Counted from the first letter of the stretch, positions 1-9,911 are shown. The stretch: DNA of 23,003 bases from Silene noctiflora (GCA_009801015.1 VHZZ01003530.1:89521-112523), one strand, 5' to 3'. Notes: a model not told the origin generated them from the sequence alone. A program made the numbers and translations.

Positions 1-142
1 TTTGTGACCGATCGAGATAAAATTTTTTCCATCACAACTAATTAGAAACCACCGCGCTCTCCGTGGATTCGACCCCTAAATACTACATTCATTTTTTGTT
101 GCTAGAGAATTTATTTTTGCATAGGTTTGCGACGACCTATCA
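1..142 (+). mobile_element. 3' end of an LTR (Ty3/gypsy, Athila-like group)
   Basis: The stretch closely resembles the 3' end of the solo LTR at 11383-12818 when that one is read on the minus strand. Both share the GTGGATTCGACCCCTAAATA core, a GAATTTATTTTTG run and a terminal GCGACGAC, and both end in ATCA/TCA. No primer binding site follows at 143, and the next 1 kb is the 3' internal part of a different element. I therefore read it as the end of a 3' LTR or solo LTR inserted into that element. The LTR start is outside the window, so target duplications cannot be checked. Confidence 0.65.
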
Positions 143-328
143 GTGTTAGAGCCCGGCAGACCTATCGCTTCGGGTCTCCTTCTTCCTAGTTGGTGGTATG
201 CCCTCTTCCCTTTTCTTCTGTGTTCCCGTATTACATTAGGGACAATGTTTAGTTCAAGCATTGGGAGGGGTATATGCACTATTGTACATATTTTATACCG
301 TCAATTGTAATTTAATTTGTTTTATGTC

Positions 329-412
329 AGTTATTAAAAAAAAAAAAATCTGAAAAAAAAGGAAAAAATGAAAAAAAAACAAAAACAAAAAAAAAAACAA
401 AAATAAAGTGAA
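329..412. repeat. A-rich low-complexity tract
   Basis: Long A runs are broken by single C, G or T. The tract lies in the 3' internal region of the Athila-like element. Its reverse complement makes a phenylalanine-rich open frame that is not a gene. Confidence 0.85.
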
Positions 413-424
413 ATACCCAGCTAG

Positions 425-600
425 GTGAAAACCCGAAAGGGCGCCTAGGAAAAAATGGGAAAAGTGGCCGAGGACGGAGTGAATACCCGAAAGGGCGCTT
501 CGGGTAAAATAATAAATTGAGATGCGTGCCATGAGAGTAGTGTGAGGAAAATAGCTCGAGTGAAAACTCACAAGGGCGGGCGCTCTAGGCAAAATGAGAG
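425..600 (+). repeat. Three degenerate GTGAAAACCCGAAAGGGCGC units
   Basis: Units begin at about 425, 479 and 560. Each has GTGAA, then AC(C/T)C, then AAGGGCG, then a CT(A/T)(A/C/G)GG-like end followed by an A-rich stretch. Spacing is 54 and 81 bp, so this is an irregular tandem array. Each unit carries a short inverted repeat of the CCC...GGG kind. Similar sequences are familiar from the region before the 3' LTR of plant Athila-like elements; no function is known to me. Confidence 0.6.
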
Positions 601-1169
601 ATATAGGAAAGAAGAAAATTGATTTCATACTAATCTTTTGTCCCATTTTCCTGGTGTGGCGTCATAAGTAGGGTGTCTAAGAAGGTTGTTTGGGTAGGAT
701 TAGAGGCTAAGGTGAGCAGAATCGCGATGCTTTGTTGTTGAGGGCACCTTCTTTATGCGATTGTTGGCTTTGTGTTGATGTGCTGAGGTAGAGGAGGTTA
801 GCTTAATTCAATTGGCTTGGAGTTTGTAGTAGTAGAACATGTCTTGTTGGTTGTGGGCATGACACATTTTGATGCCATGTGAATGTATTTAGGTTGGAGC
901 GATAAGGGGCGTAACGGTGTTTAAACTTATCGTAGTGTGGTAGGCTGGTTGCCATTATTGTTACGTTGCTTTATTTTGTTATGGAGATGTGGGAAAGCTG
1001 TGAGCTTGTAACGGTGGCTAGGTCCTATTTCAGGAAGTTTTTGGAGGGTGAGTGAGGGAAGAGAGCACTATTTATATCGGTCAAGTTCTTCCATGTGCTT
1101 ATTTTGAGCTGGTGTAGGTGTGCATTTTATCGTGTCCTTTGGTTTTACATCGAGGACGAGTAAAATTTC

Positions 1170-1183
1170 AAGCATAGGGAATT
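1170..1183 (+). other. Polypurine-type tract before the 3' LTR
   Basis: A purine-rich AGCATAGGGAA stretch ends directly before TGATACG, the presumed LTR start. In LTR retrotransposons this is where plus-strand DNA synthesis is primed. It is less purine-pure than the textbook tract, in line with an old copy. Confidence 0.5.
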
Positions 1184-2538
1184 TGATACGACTCATTTAG
1201 TCGTAGTTAAATGAAGAGAATTAGTATGAATTTTTTGGTGTTAAGTGGTGTTATGGAGCTTAGTTGTGGTTATTTGTGAGTGAGCTTGGATTAGGTTTTT
1301 GGGTCGGTTTAACAAGTTAAAGACGGAGTCCGAGTTCGAGGATTGGTAGGCCCGAAAACCTATGAAGCTACATGGCGTGACAATTGGGCGCACTAATCAT
1401 GCGCGCAAGCGACAGATAAGAGAAGTTGGCAGCAGTGTATTTCGTGACATACGCGCGACCTATGCACAACTGAGGCGCAACCGACATTTAACGCCAGTTT
1501 GTGTTTTAGCCGCGTATTTCTGCGATTAGGAGGACTCTTTTGTTTCTTTATTTTCACTCAGTTTGTTCCGATGGTTTTAATATATTGAGTGCTTTATTTC
1601 CTAATCTAGTTTTGACCTAATTACTATATAGCTTATTATTTCATGTTTTAGAATTTACTTACGTAGCTTTTAAGAGAAAAACCTATTGTTAATTTCGTCA
1701 AGACTATGTGTAACTAATCTTTTGTCTTGGATTCAAGCAATTGAAGCAATCTTAATTCGATTGTGAGTTTGAATGTTTTAATTCTTTATCTTGATTATTG
1801 TGAATTGCTTTGCTATTAATTATATGAGTGTTGATTAATAATTGCTAGGTGTACAATTAGTAGTCGATTTCCTCATTCTATTATTATTATTGTTAATTGA
1901 ATAGGATTTATTTATTTACTTTACGCTAGTAACAACTAGGAATTAATATTGAACGAGATACGTTGATATTAGTACTTAGAAGCAATTCACATAAATATCT
2001 AAAGTGCAACTGAATTGTATGTGCTATTTATTCTCTATCGACTTCTCTATATTTTATTGTTGCTGTTGAATTAAATCTTGAACTGGATTGTTAAGGTTGT
2101 TTTGCAGTTAGGGTTAATTAAGAACGAGATTCGTTTTAATTGACTATTCGTAAGGAGATTTGGAATTTGTCATTGCGATAGAGTAATCAAGATTAGAAAT
2201 TGAAACCGTCTTACAGTGATCAATTGTTTATTAAGTGTGGATATATGCTTGGCTCCGAGACCTTTTAAATCATTTGATACATTCTATATCACTAATTTCA
2301 TTACTTAATTTGCAATAGTTTTCTTTTTAGTTCATTAGAAAATCAATTCAAAACCTCCCCCCTTTTGTTACTACGATCTCTAATTACATTAGAGATTGAT
2401 TTTTATTACATTTTAAATTGCAAAAATTGTTAATTTAATTCCCTTGGGTTCGACCCTTATTTCCGCTCTACTACTGTTTAGTAACTAGATTTAAGTGATA
2501 TAAATTGTTAATTTGAGGCATACGACTTTAGCCTGTCA
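1184..2538 (+). mobile_element. 3' LTR of the Athila-like element
   Basis: The LTR starts with TGATACGACTC right behind the polypurine tract. It ends in a segment homologous to the other LTR ends here, with CTTGGGTTCGACCCTTATTT, then CATACGAC, then TGTCA at 2538. An alternative end is GAGGCA at 2520. Beyond it the sequence is Tat gag coding DNA, so the whole Athila-like element is inserted in that gag gene. A GC-rich patch with GCGCGC-type words lies at about 1370-1515. I see no clear TATA box. The left partner LTR is outside the window. Confidence 0.6.
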
Positions 2539-3359
2539 CTATGCAAACCACCTAAGGTACCCGAATATCAAGTCCTTCACATACTTAACTGTTTTAGGTA
2601 CGAGAATCGAAGATGATATTCGCAAAGGGCTTTCATCTAAAACTATGGGACGCGGATATCAAGGCTCTACATCAACTAGAAATCGTTCTTACGGTTCCAA
2701 ACAACAAAAGTGATGAAGTGAACCTCGTGGAACCCTCCAAGAGGACTAACCCACCCAGGAAATTCACTGATATTGGGGATACTTACTCTAATGCACTTAA
2801 AAGACTAATCAAGAAGGATAAGTTACAACCCATTGGACCTACACCCGACCCAGAGAAGAAGTTGAAATTATGGGGCGACAATGCCTATTGTGAATACCAC
2901 AGGGGTAAGAGACATGATACATAAACCTGCTTTAGATTAAAGCATGTTATCAAAGACATGATTGAAGATGTTCGATTGCCCGTCCCTCCTGCAAGCAAAC
3001 CCAATAATACTCAAAACCCTCTTGAAATTTTAGTAATTTTAGATGAGGAATCCACCTTGGATTTCTCACATCTCATTTCCCCGGTCGAAGATGAAATCAT
3101 GGCAATAGATGAAGAGCCATATTCTGTCACCACACCTACCATTTTCGACTTTATAGCATGGACAAAAAGCGTGAGTAGGCAAGTCATCGCTTTGGAAGAC
3201 ATAGTTTCCAGACTCAAGGGGTCCTACATCACATCCCACAAAGAGAAGGCCACGCAAATGGTCACTACCCTCTCTGAGGATTCCACGATGCCAGAGGTTA
3301 TCGTAATAGTCGACGGGTTAGTTCAACAAGTCACCGAGTTAGAAAATGAAATCATATAG
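2539..3359 (+). pseudogene. gag: Tat-type gag, C-terminal part (fossil)
   Basis: Gag is the structural protein of the virus-like particle. Recognisable Tat gag signatures occur in order: YANHLRYPNIKSF followed by LGTRIEDDIRKG near 2540-2630, KFTDIGDTYSNALKRLIKK near 2760-2815, and the knuckle-like YCEYHRGKRHDT near 2885-2920. A tail with LPVPPASKPNNTQNPL lies near 2977-3022. These match, from memory, the order in Tat/Ogre gag proteins. The gene is broken and its N-terminal half is not on this side of the Athila-like insertion. Confidence 0.75.
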
Positions 3360-3959
3360 CTAGAAAACCTCAACACAATAATTTTTGAGCAGATGATGAT
3401 GTAGCCCAGGACGAGATCATTACCATGATACTACGGGATGACCTTTTTTCCCCCACAGCTCTAATCACAGATGCATATCCAGCAAAAAGGCAAAAAAGGA
3501 GGAGAAAGTCGATCAAATGGACAAAATAATCAAGGAAGGCTCTTCAAGCTCACTATAGGCGAATAAGAGATGTTTCAAGAATAACCTGAAGACGATGAGT
3601 TTGAGTCTGAGTTTAAGTCAGAGTTGGAATTAGAGTCTGAGTCCAAATCTAGAGAAGTCGTCGAAGAGTCTCCTCTTGTTATTAACCCCACTCCCTTTAT
3701 TTCTCCTAGTTTAGCATCGAGTAGCAGTAGCCTTGGTCCTATCCCAGGAACTGTTCCTCCTTTTCCTCTGACCAATGATCAGTTGGCTTCTTTGTTTCAG
3801 CTATTTTCAAATTTTAATATGAATCAATCAGATTCTGCTTACTCGTTGTGTTGTTATGATTGCAATTCTATTTGTGACGACACTGAGGATGATTTTGACC
3901 AAGACTCACTTGAATTGCCACCATGTATGATAAAAAAAAATTTGGAAGAGGGAAGGGGG
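3360..3959 (+). other. Acidic, serine-rich linker between gag and RT
   Basis: The sequence between the gag tail and the RT lead contains an acidic stretch rich in Glu, Ser and Asp (about 3590-3670), a Ser/Pro stretch (about 3680-3770) and another acidic patch (about 3870-3940). Elements of this lineage have a poorly conserved region here. I cannot assign a domain to it. It belongs to the fossil element. Confidence 0.5.
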
Positions 3960-4790
3960 GCACCAATTATAGAAAACACCGAACCAATCAACGTGGGGAC
4001 AGATCTAAAACCTAACGAACTTAAGATAGGGACCACCCTAGACTCGGCCGAAAGAGCTCTCTTCATCGAACTTTTACACGAATTCAAAGACGTCTTCCCT
4101 TGGTTCTAAAAAGCTATGCCAGGGATATACAAGTCATTGCAGAACATTGTATCCCAATTAAGCCAGGTTTTAAACCAGTTAAGCAAAAGTTTCCAGAATG
4201 AGGACCGAATGGGGTCTTAAGATCAAGGAAGAGGTTGACAAACAATTCAAAGCCGGGTTCATCAAAGTTTTTGAGTATTCTAACTGGGTGGCCAGCATCA
4301 TCCCCGGACCCAAAAAGGATGGGCGAATACGAGTTTGTGTTAATTTTAGGGACCTGAATAAGGCTAGTCCAAAAGACAACTTTCCATTACCACATATTGA
4401 CATATTTGTAGACAATACAGCTGACCACACACTTCTGTCCTTCATGGATAGATACACAAGCTACAATCAGATCAAAACGGTTGAAGACAACATGCATAAA
4501 CCGCATATGTCACTGAATGAGGAACCTATTGCTACACCGTCATGCCTTTCGGGTTAATGAACGCTGGTGCAACATATCAACGCACAACCACTACCTTGCT
4601 ACATGGCATGATGCACAAAGAAGTAGAAGTGTATGTTGATGATATGATCGTTAAATCCAAATATAGGCAGGGCTATATTGACAACCTACGCAAGTTCTTC
4701 CTTAGACTTCGCAAGTACAATATATGACTCAATCCTCAGAAGTGCGCATTTGGGGTAACATTTGGGAAGTTTCTAGGCCACGTCGTAAGT
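3960..4790 (+). pseudogene. pol (RT): Tat-lineage reverse transcriptase (fossil)
   Basis: The enzyme copies element RNA into DNA inside virus-like particles. A Tat-specific lead (INVGTDLKPNELKIG, then LLHEFKDVFPW) is seen at about 3985-4105. RT blocks follow: SNWVASIIPGPKKDGRIR and VCVNFRDLNKASPKDNFPLP (about 4279-4390), MPFGLMNAGATYQR (4542-4583), and the catalytic YVDDMIVKS box near 4633-4660. Order and spacing fit a Ty3/gypsy RT. The copy is broken. Confidence 0.88.
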
Positions 4791-4798
4791 CAACGAGG

Positions 4799-4853
4799 NA
4801 TAGAGATTGATCCATCCAAGATCAAGGCTCTAGTCGANATGCCNNAANCNCAN
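4799..4853. other. Cluster of ambiguous bases (N)
   Basis: Seven N bases are scattered over 55 nt, at 4799, 4838, 4844, 4845, 4848, 4850 and 4853. Isolated Ns in a high-copy element suggest that reads from several copies were merged. The local sequence should not be trusted base by base. Confidence 0.95.
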
Positions 4854-4989
4854 ACAGAGAAAGAAATTCGAGGTTTTCTAGGAAAGGTGCAATACATAAG
4901 CTGTTTATCTCCAAGCTCGCCATGATTTGCGAGCCAATATTCAAAAAGCTCAAAAAGACAGACCACACCATGTGGGACGACGATTGTCA

Positions 4990-5440
4990 AAAGGTATTCA
5001 AAAGAATCAGCGAGATTTTGGCTAAACCACCGGTGCTCATGCCGCCACAGAAAGGCTAACCTTTATCTCTATACCTCACAGTCACAAAAACAGCAACGAG
5101 GGCCATTCTCACTCAAACGGTAGGTAAAGAGAAACGAGCCATCTACTAACTTAGCAAGAAGTTCTTGGAATACGAGACAAAGTACACACCACTTGAAAAG
5201 ACTTGACTCGCTCTTGTGTGGGCAACAAAGAAGCTGCGACATTACATGCTCAACTATTCGTTCAAAGTATACTCAAAGATGGATCCAATAAATTACATTT
5301 TTGAGAAGTTAGTTCTTAATGGTCGACTAGAAAGGTGGACTCTAATGCTTTCTGAGTTCGACCTCAAATATGTAGCTCTAAAGGTAATTAAAGGACGGGC
5401 AGTGGCTGAATTCTTCGCAGCCAATCTCATACATGATACC
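4990..5440 (+). pseudogene. pol (RH): RNase H (Ty3/gypsy type) of pol (fossil)
   Basis: RNase H degrades the RNA strand of the RNA-DNA hybrid during reverse transcription. Typical blocks follow the RT: a connection segment with AKPPVLMPP near 5020-5048, an AIY...SKKFLEYETKYTPLEK stretch near 5140-5200, WATKKLRHYMLNYSF at about 5219-5263, and RLERWTLMLSEFDLKY near 5326-5373. They match the first RNase H of gypsy elements in order. The copy is broken. Confidence 0.75.
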
Positions 5441-5499
5441 CACATGATAGACACATGGTCATTTCTGGACGAAAATATCCTTCATACCAACACGGAATT

Positions 5500-5880
5500 A
5501 TGGGACCTGTACTTCGACAAGGCTTCCAACCTAAGAGGATATGATGTCGGAGTATGCTTATTTCTCCTGAAGGAGAGCATACACCAATTTCAGTCAAACT
5601 TAACTTCGAGGTGACTAATAATGCGGCCGAATATGAGGCCTACTTCATAGGTTTACAAGCAGTAGTCAGTCTCGGCATCAAAAGGTTTCGAGTCCATGGA
5701 GTCTCGTCCTTCATTATCAACCAAATCACTTGATCATGGAAAATACGAAGCGAAAATATCACCCCGTATCAATCAAGGGTAGATGAGCTGACTCAATTCT
5801 TTGATCAAATCACTTACTTGCACTTACCAAGGTAAGAAAACCAATTTGCAAACGCTCTTGCGAAACTTGCATCCCTTATT
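5500..5880 (+). pseudogene. pol (aRH): Second, archaeal-type RNase H (fossil)
   Basis: WDLYFDKASNLRGYDVGV (from about 5500) has the look of the start of the second, archaeal-type RNase H that plant Tat elements carry between RNase H and integrase. A downstream NNAAEYEAYF-like segment (about 5618-5645) carries the glutamate block of that fold. This domain is the best marker of the Tat lineage in the window. The copy is broken. Confidence 0.75.
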
Positions 5881-6044
5881 AATATGTCCGACCTTATGAT
5901 GGATATGCCAATATGCATCAAAAGGCAATCTGAGCCAGCCTATATACACCTCCTAAATGACGAGAAGGAAGATCAAGAAGAGCCTTGGTACCAAGCCATT
6001 CTTAATTACAAACTCAATGGTGAATGCCCACCGAACATGGATAA

Positions 6045-6046
<2 letters not shown>

Positions 6047-6079
<33 letters not shown>
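6047..6079. repeat. 33-nt G homopolymer
   Basis: An uninterrupted run of 33 G bases sits at the border between the second RNase H and the integrase. A similar run (35 G) occurs at 22302-22336. A G run of this size is not expected inside a retroelement coding region; it may be a sequencing or gap-filling artefact. Confidence 0.95.
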
Positions 6080-6082
<3 letters not shown>

Positions 6083-7250
6083 AGCTATATGGTTGATAGC
6101 CTCCCAATACGTCTTGAATCAAGAAGAATTATATAAAAGAACGCCACAAGGCGTTATCTTACTTTGCCTTAATTATTTGAAAGAAAAGAAGATAATGGAG
6201 GAAGTCCATGATGGAGAATGTGGTCCTCACATGAGTGGGCTAATGATGTCAAAGAAAATAATGCGTTTAGGATACAACTGGACGACCATGGAAACAAACT
6301 GCATCAAATATGTCAGACATTATCACAATTGCCAAATCTTTGCGAACGTGCAGCACGTTCCACCCTCCTTTTTATACACGATGACATCACCTTGGCCATT
6401 CTCCGCTTGATAAATAGACATCATTGGGAAAATCACTCCAGCTGGGACGGGAGGTCATTGTTTCATTCTAGTGGTAATAGACTATTTCACTAAATGGGTG
6501 TAAGCAGCTTCCTATACTGATCTAACATCTAAGCAAGTGGGTAAGTTCATACAAGTCAACATCATTTGTTAATATGGGTGACAACATGAGATCATCAGTG
6601 ACAACGGTTCTCATTTCCAAGCTGAAGCTGCACAAGTGCTTGTTAAATACAAAATCCAACATCATCATTCCTCGCCTTACAGACCTCAAACCAACGGAGC
6701 CGTGGAGGCAGCAAATAAGAATGTCGTCATGATCCTAAAGAAAATGATCGATAATTATAGGGACTGGCCTAATAAAATACCCTTCGCCTTGTGGGGATAT
6801 CGAACTTCAGTAAGGATGCCCACTGGGGCTACTCCTTTATACCTCACATATGGCATTCAACTAGTAGAATTAAAGATTCCATCTCTACGAATTCTACTCG
6901 AAAGTCAAATTCCAGAAGCTGAATGGAATAGAAAGCGATATGAAGAACTCATTCCCCTGGACGAGAGATGATTACACACCTGACATAATGTTCAAACATA
7001 TCAAGCGTGAATCAGAAGAGCTTTTAACAATAAAGTCAAACCTCGACACATTAAAGAAGGAGACTTAGTCCTTAAATCGGTTCGAGTTCTTTTACCAGTC
7101 GACCCATGAGGGAAATTTAAACCTAACTGGGAATGACCATACTTAGTCAAAACCATATCCTCGGGTGGTGCGGTGAGGATCACAGACCTAGACAAGAATG
7201 AATTCTCTAGCCCAACCAATCTAGACCAACTTAAAAAATATTACCCTTAG
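6080..7250 (+). pseudogene. pol (INT): Integrase of the Tat element (fossil)
   Basis: Integrase inserts the DNA copy into the genome. Visible parts in order: YVLNQEELYKRTPQGVILLC and the zinc-binding HHCC domain (EEVHDGECGPHMSG, then CIKYVRHYHNC) at about 6105-6345; a core domain with SDNGSHFQAE near 6595-6625; SPYRPQTNGAVEAANKN near 6670-6722; and PFALWGYRTSVRMPTGATP near 6780-6838. A C-terminal segment ends in TNLDQLKKYYP near 7215-7247. The region is broken in several places, but the domain order is clear. Confidence 0.85.
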
Positions 7251-7772
7251 ACAAGGATCGAACGCGCCACGCGTGACCCCATGTGCCGCTTATGTGACAC
7301 GTTACACGACACCTTCTATTATCCCTCTTCATGCTATCTTGCTCTTGCAGTTTAAGCATTTTTTTATCATCCTCAATATCGTCAAATTTAAGCTTAATTG
7401 TATTTCAGGAGTAAGTAAAACACCTTTCTTATTCCCTACGTTCATTTAGGCTCTTGCCTCGAACACTTATTCTTTTGCATAGATTTCGAACTACGTCACG
7501 GGATTGATTTCATCATTATATGGTGAATACCTAGGCAATCCTTCACGGGATACAACCCAAAAATACTTCTTTTAAAATATGCAAATAGAAGGACAAGTGC
7601 TTTGGCATTTGAAATTCGAAAGAATAAGTAAAAGAGACATATTTGATAAAAGTTTTCTCAAACTTGCAAAGCTATTTATTCACTTAATTATAAATAATAA
7701 TAATATGCCAAATAAGTAATAAACAACAGCTGAAACTAAAAATGCTAAGCTAGGATTCTAAAAATTCCAATT
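7251..7772 (+). other. Post-pol non-coding region of the Tat element
   Basis: There is no coding sequence. A segment around 7485-7555 with GAACTACGT, then a GATTTCAT word, then ACCTAGGCAATCC and CGGGATACAACC resembles a conserved block that follows integrase in many plant Tat/Ogre elements. The rest is AT-rich and leads into the 3' end of the antisense extra ORF. Confidence 0.5.
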
Positions 7773-7778
7773 TTTATT
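7773..7778 (-). terminator. Candidate poly(A) signal AATAAA of the antisense ORF
   Basis: On the minus strand AATAAA lies about 45 nt behind the end of the antisense extra ORF (7823), in an AT-rich stretch with further TAATAA-like words. Position and context suit a plant near-upstream element. It is short enough to occur by chance. Confidence 0.4.
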
Positions 7779-7822
7779 ACAAAAAATAATAAATACTACT
7801 ATAAATACTATAAAGACTTAGG

Positions 7823-9327
7823 CTATTTGTTCATCTTCCCCTTGCCTTTGTCATTTTTATCATACTTCTTGTCTCGGCCTCGAGGTGGACGCTCTTGCGT
7901 TATTTCAGACCTAATTACGAAAGTTCTTTCTCTTGGTCTAACATTTCCATTTCTATCCACCGTCATTCTTTCAGCAAGAGGAGTTTTCTTCAGTTTCTTC
8001 TTTGGATGAACGACTTGGAAGCCATCTTTTTCCTCTCCTCCATTCAAAAAATTCTGGTTCTCCCTGACTACTTCTCGGATCTTTTAGTCAACAGGCTCAT
8101 GCTTCCTTAACTTCTCCTTCTCCTCTGAAGTTCTAGCTTTGGTCCATTGCATGTATGAATCAGATACCCATAATGAACCTACAGGAGTAGGTTTATACCA
8201 CATGTTCCTTTATACCCAACGAAGTGCCCACCCATGAAAGGAGTCATTGGTGTGCGCCAATGCTGTCTGTGGAATGGTGTTCAACTTTGGGATCTTCTGC
8301 CTTAGGCTTACTTGCCTCAATAGCCTTTCTTGGAATATAGTAACCATAAACTCCAAGCCTAGAATGCGAATCGATCGCATAAGATCAAGGCTGGATGCTC
8401 CTGTCAATGCCTTGAAATGCCACGATGGAACGATCCTCTTATGAGAGGGCCACCTTCATTCTTCAGTTTGTTTTCCCAATAATTGCAAACTCGAGTGAAG
8501 TCGACCATGTATAGCCTCGTCTTCATCGAAATGGACCTCAAACAATAGCCATACACATCGACTGGTGCAGCTCAATCAATCAAAGTCTCTCCATAAGCCA
8601 GATCTATCAAGACGAAATGAGGAGATGTGTTACCAAAAGAGCAAAAAGGAACGGAAAAAAATGAAACGAAAAAAGAAAGGAAGGAGAAAAATCACCTGGA
8701 GTATTCTGGGACTTTCCAATTACGGCATCTTGTGATTAGCCTTCCTATTATCTAGACAAAGGATGGTCTCTCCCAATGATAGCCAAGGTAGGCTCCTGCA
8801 CAGCTCCATTTGCTCCACAATTCCCAAGAAATGAGGGTCTCCCCTCATTTCGGCATCAACATGGCCTTTAAGACATAGCAATGGATAAGGCAAAATCCAA
8901 ATGCTTAGCGCCTTGCCACATATGAGATGGTAGGGTCCTCCCTATTTATAAAGCGATCCACTAGGTCGAACATTCTCACACCTTTTAAAGTAACTAAACG
9001 ATCTACTTCAGCCTTGGTAAAACCTATAAGGTCCCTAAATTTATTCTTATATCCTTGGGAACTAGGAGGCAATATAGGCAAGCTTTCAACATCCCTCCCA
9101 CCAACTGCTGCAAATTCCTTGGGAAAAGGACATATTTCTCCTCTCGGAAATGCAAAAACGTGGAGATCTGGATTCCAATACTCCAAGCATGCATCTAAAA
9201 AGGGCTTCACCACCTTTACTTGTTTGAAACTAATGATTTGACCAATGTTAAATGCGGTCATATCATGCTTCTCTACGTTGGAAAACTCATTTGTCTATTT
9301 CTTGAGACGGGATTCGAAGGCCTCCAT
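7823..9327 (-). pseudogene. Antisense extra ORF of the Tat element (fossil)
   Basis: A minus-strand coding region starts at an ATG at 9327 (MEAFESRLKK) and ends at about 7823 in a lysine-rich tail (DKGKGKMNK). Well-preserved blocks are MTAFNIGQIISF, PFLDACLEYWNPDLHVFAFP, GEICPFPKEFAAVGG and GVRMFDLVDRFI in 9261-8905, and RLLRQVSLRQKIPK in 8407-8210. They resemble uncharacterised plant proteins linked with Tat/Ogre extra ORFs, and distantly plant mobile-domain proteins; this is from memory. A GT...AG stretch at 8695-8604 looks like a short intron. Function is unknown. The copy is broken in several places. A TATA box at 9417-9426 and an AATAAA at 7773-7778 frame it as its own transcription unit. 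Confidence 0.65.
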
Positions 9328-9416
9328 CTTTATGAGAATTTGTGAAATTTTGTATGTATGTTATACTACGGAATAATAGAAGAGAGAATTGTGAGAATAA
9401 GAGTTCACCCGAGGTC

Positions 9417-9426
9417 TATATATATA
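9417..9426 (-). promoter_or_regulatory. TATA box of the antisense extra ORF
   Basis: TATATATATA on the minus strand lies about 90 bp before the ATG at 9327, which would leave a 5' leader of about 60 nt. A 30-bp-period palindromic array (9478-9525) sits about 50 bp further upstream. This suggests a dedicated antisense promoter. TA runs can be chance in AT-rich DNA. Confidence 0.45.
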
Positions 9427-9447
9427 CTATTTGGGCTTTCCTAATTT

Positions 9448-9525
9448 TGCTCAGGAACAGACAAAGCCGAGAGAAAACGCAGCAACTGCTGCGCCTTCAG
9501 GACGGGTTGCAGCTCTTGATCCGTC
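9448..9525. repeat. 30-bp-period palindromic array A
   Basis: The core is the 18-mer CGCAGCAACTGCTGCGCC (9478-9495), whose first 16 nt are a perfect palindrome with 7-bp arms. A 12-nt spacer follows, then a diverged second unit at 9508-9525. A weaker unit may precede at 9448. The same 18+12 plan recurs at 11344-12892, 13991-14038, 14529-14606 and 14964-15011. This copy sits just upstream of the antisense TATA box. Confidence 0.65.
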
Positions 9526-9705
9526 TCCTCCTCGAGCTGTTTCCTACAGTTTTGTACGTAGGAGTTTCCTAATCCGGTTTATGTTAATGTTTCCTATTCC
9601 TATAGGATTTCGAAAGACCTTTTTTCAGGATATTGACTTTCCTTATCGTAATCGAAGTCTTTTTTCCAATCGAGTTCGCATTTCGAGGCAGTCGCTCTCG
9701 ACGCA

Positions 9706-9911
9706 TACTTACCCATTTTATTTTCATTTTCGTTTTAGGGGGAAGCATTCCTCCATCGTCGTTACGTTTTCTATCATTTCTTTTATTATTTTATATTACT
9801 TTCACTTTTTTTTTGAAATTTTACGTTTTACGTATCATTCCGTGTCAGTCATTTCAAACTTTAACATTTTCAAACTTACTCATTTTCATTTATTTTTTTT
9901 AGGGGGAAGCA
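9706..9911 (+). repeat. Duplicated polypurine-type block AGGGGGAAGCA
   Basis: Two copies of a roughly 42-bp segment (ACTTAC-CATTTT...TTTT-AGGGGGAAGCA) end at 9747 and 9911, 164 bp apart. AGGGGGAAG behind a T run looks like the polypurine tract that precedes the 3' LTR of a + strand element. No TG follows immediately; the first TGCATC word is at 9929. So the exact LTR start stays open. Confidence 0.5.

Larger units (their letters stand above)
143..1183 (+). mobile_element. 3' internal region of an Athila-like Ty3/gypsy element
   Basis: This is the non-coding stretch between pol and the 3' LTR of an Athila-type element. It has the hallmarks of that region: GGGACAATGTTTAGTTCAAG followed by a G-rich run near 240-275, an A-rich tract, repeats of the ACCCGAAAGGGCGC type, and CGAGGACGAGTAAAATTTCA leading into a purine tract just before the LTR. 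No credible protein is present; frames here are low-complexity. The family assignment rests on remembered hallmarks and not on a search. The element is a fossil and only its 3' part lies in the window. Confidence 0.6.

Noticed and set aside
293-646. 117-residue open frame on the minus strand, rich in Phe and Leu
   Set aside because: It is the complement of an A-rich tract and degenerate repeats in a retroelement 3' region; low complexity, no domain.
1-1183. 1-142 as the 5' LTR of the same element whose 3' LTR is 1184-2538
   Set aside because: The two LTR ends differ too much for one insertion, and no primer binding site follows 142.
6047-6079. G run as a functional G-quadruplex
   Set aside because: An unbroken G run without loops, repeated at equal size in an unrelated place, looks technical.
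8927-9241. 104-residue open frame on the + strand
   Set aside because: Shadow of the better supported minus-strand extra ORF.
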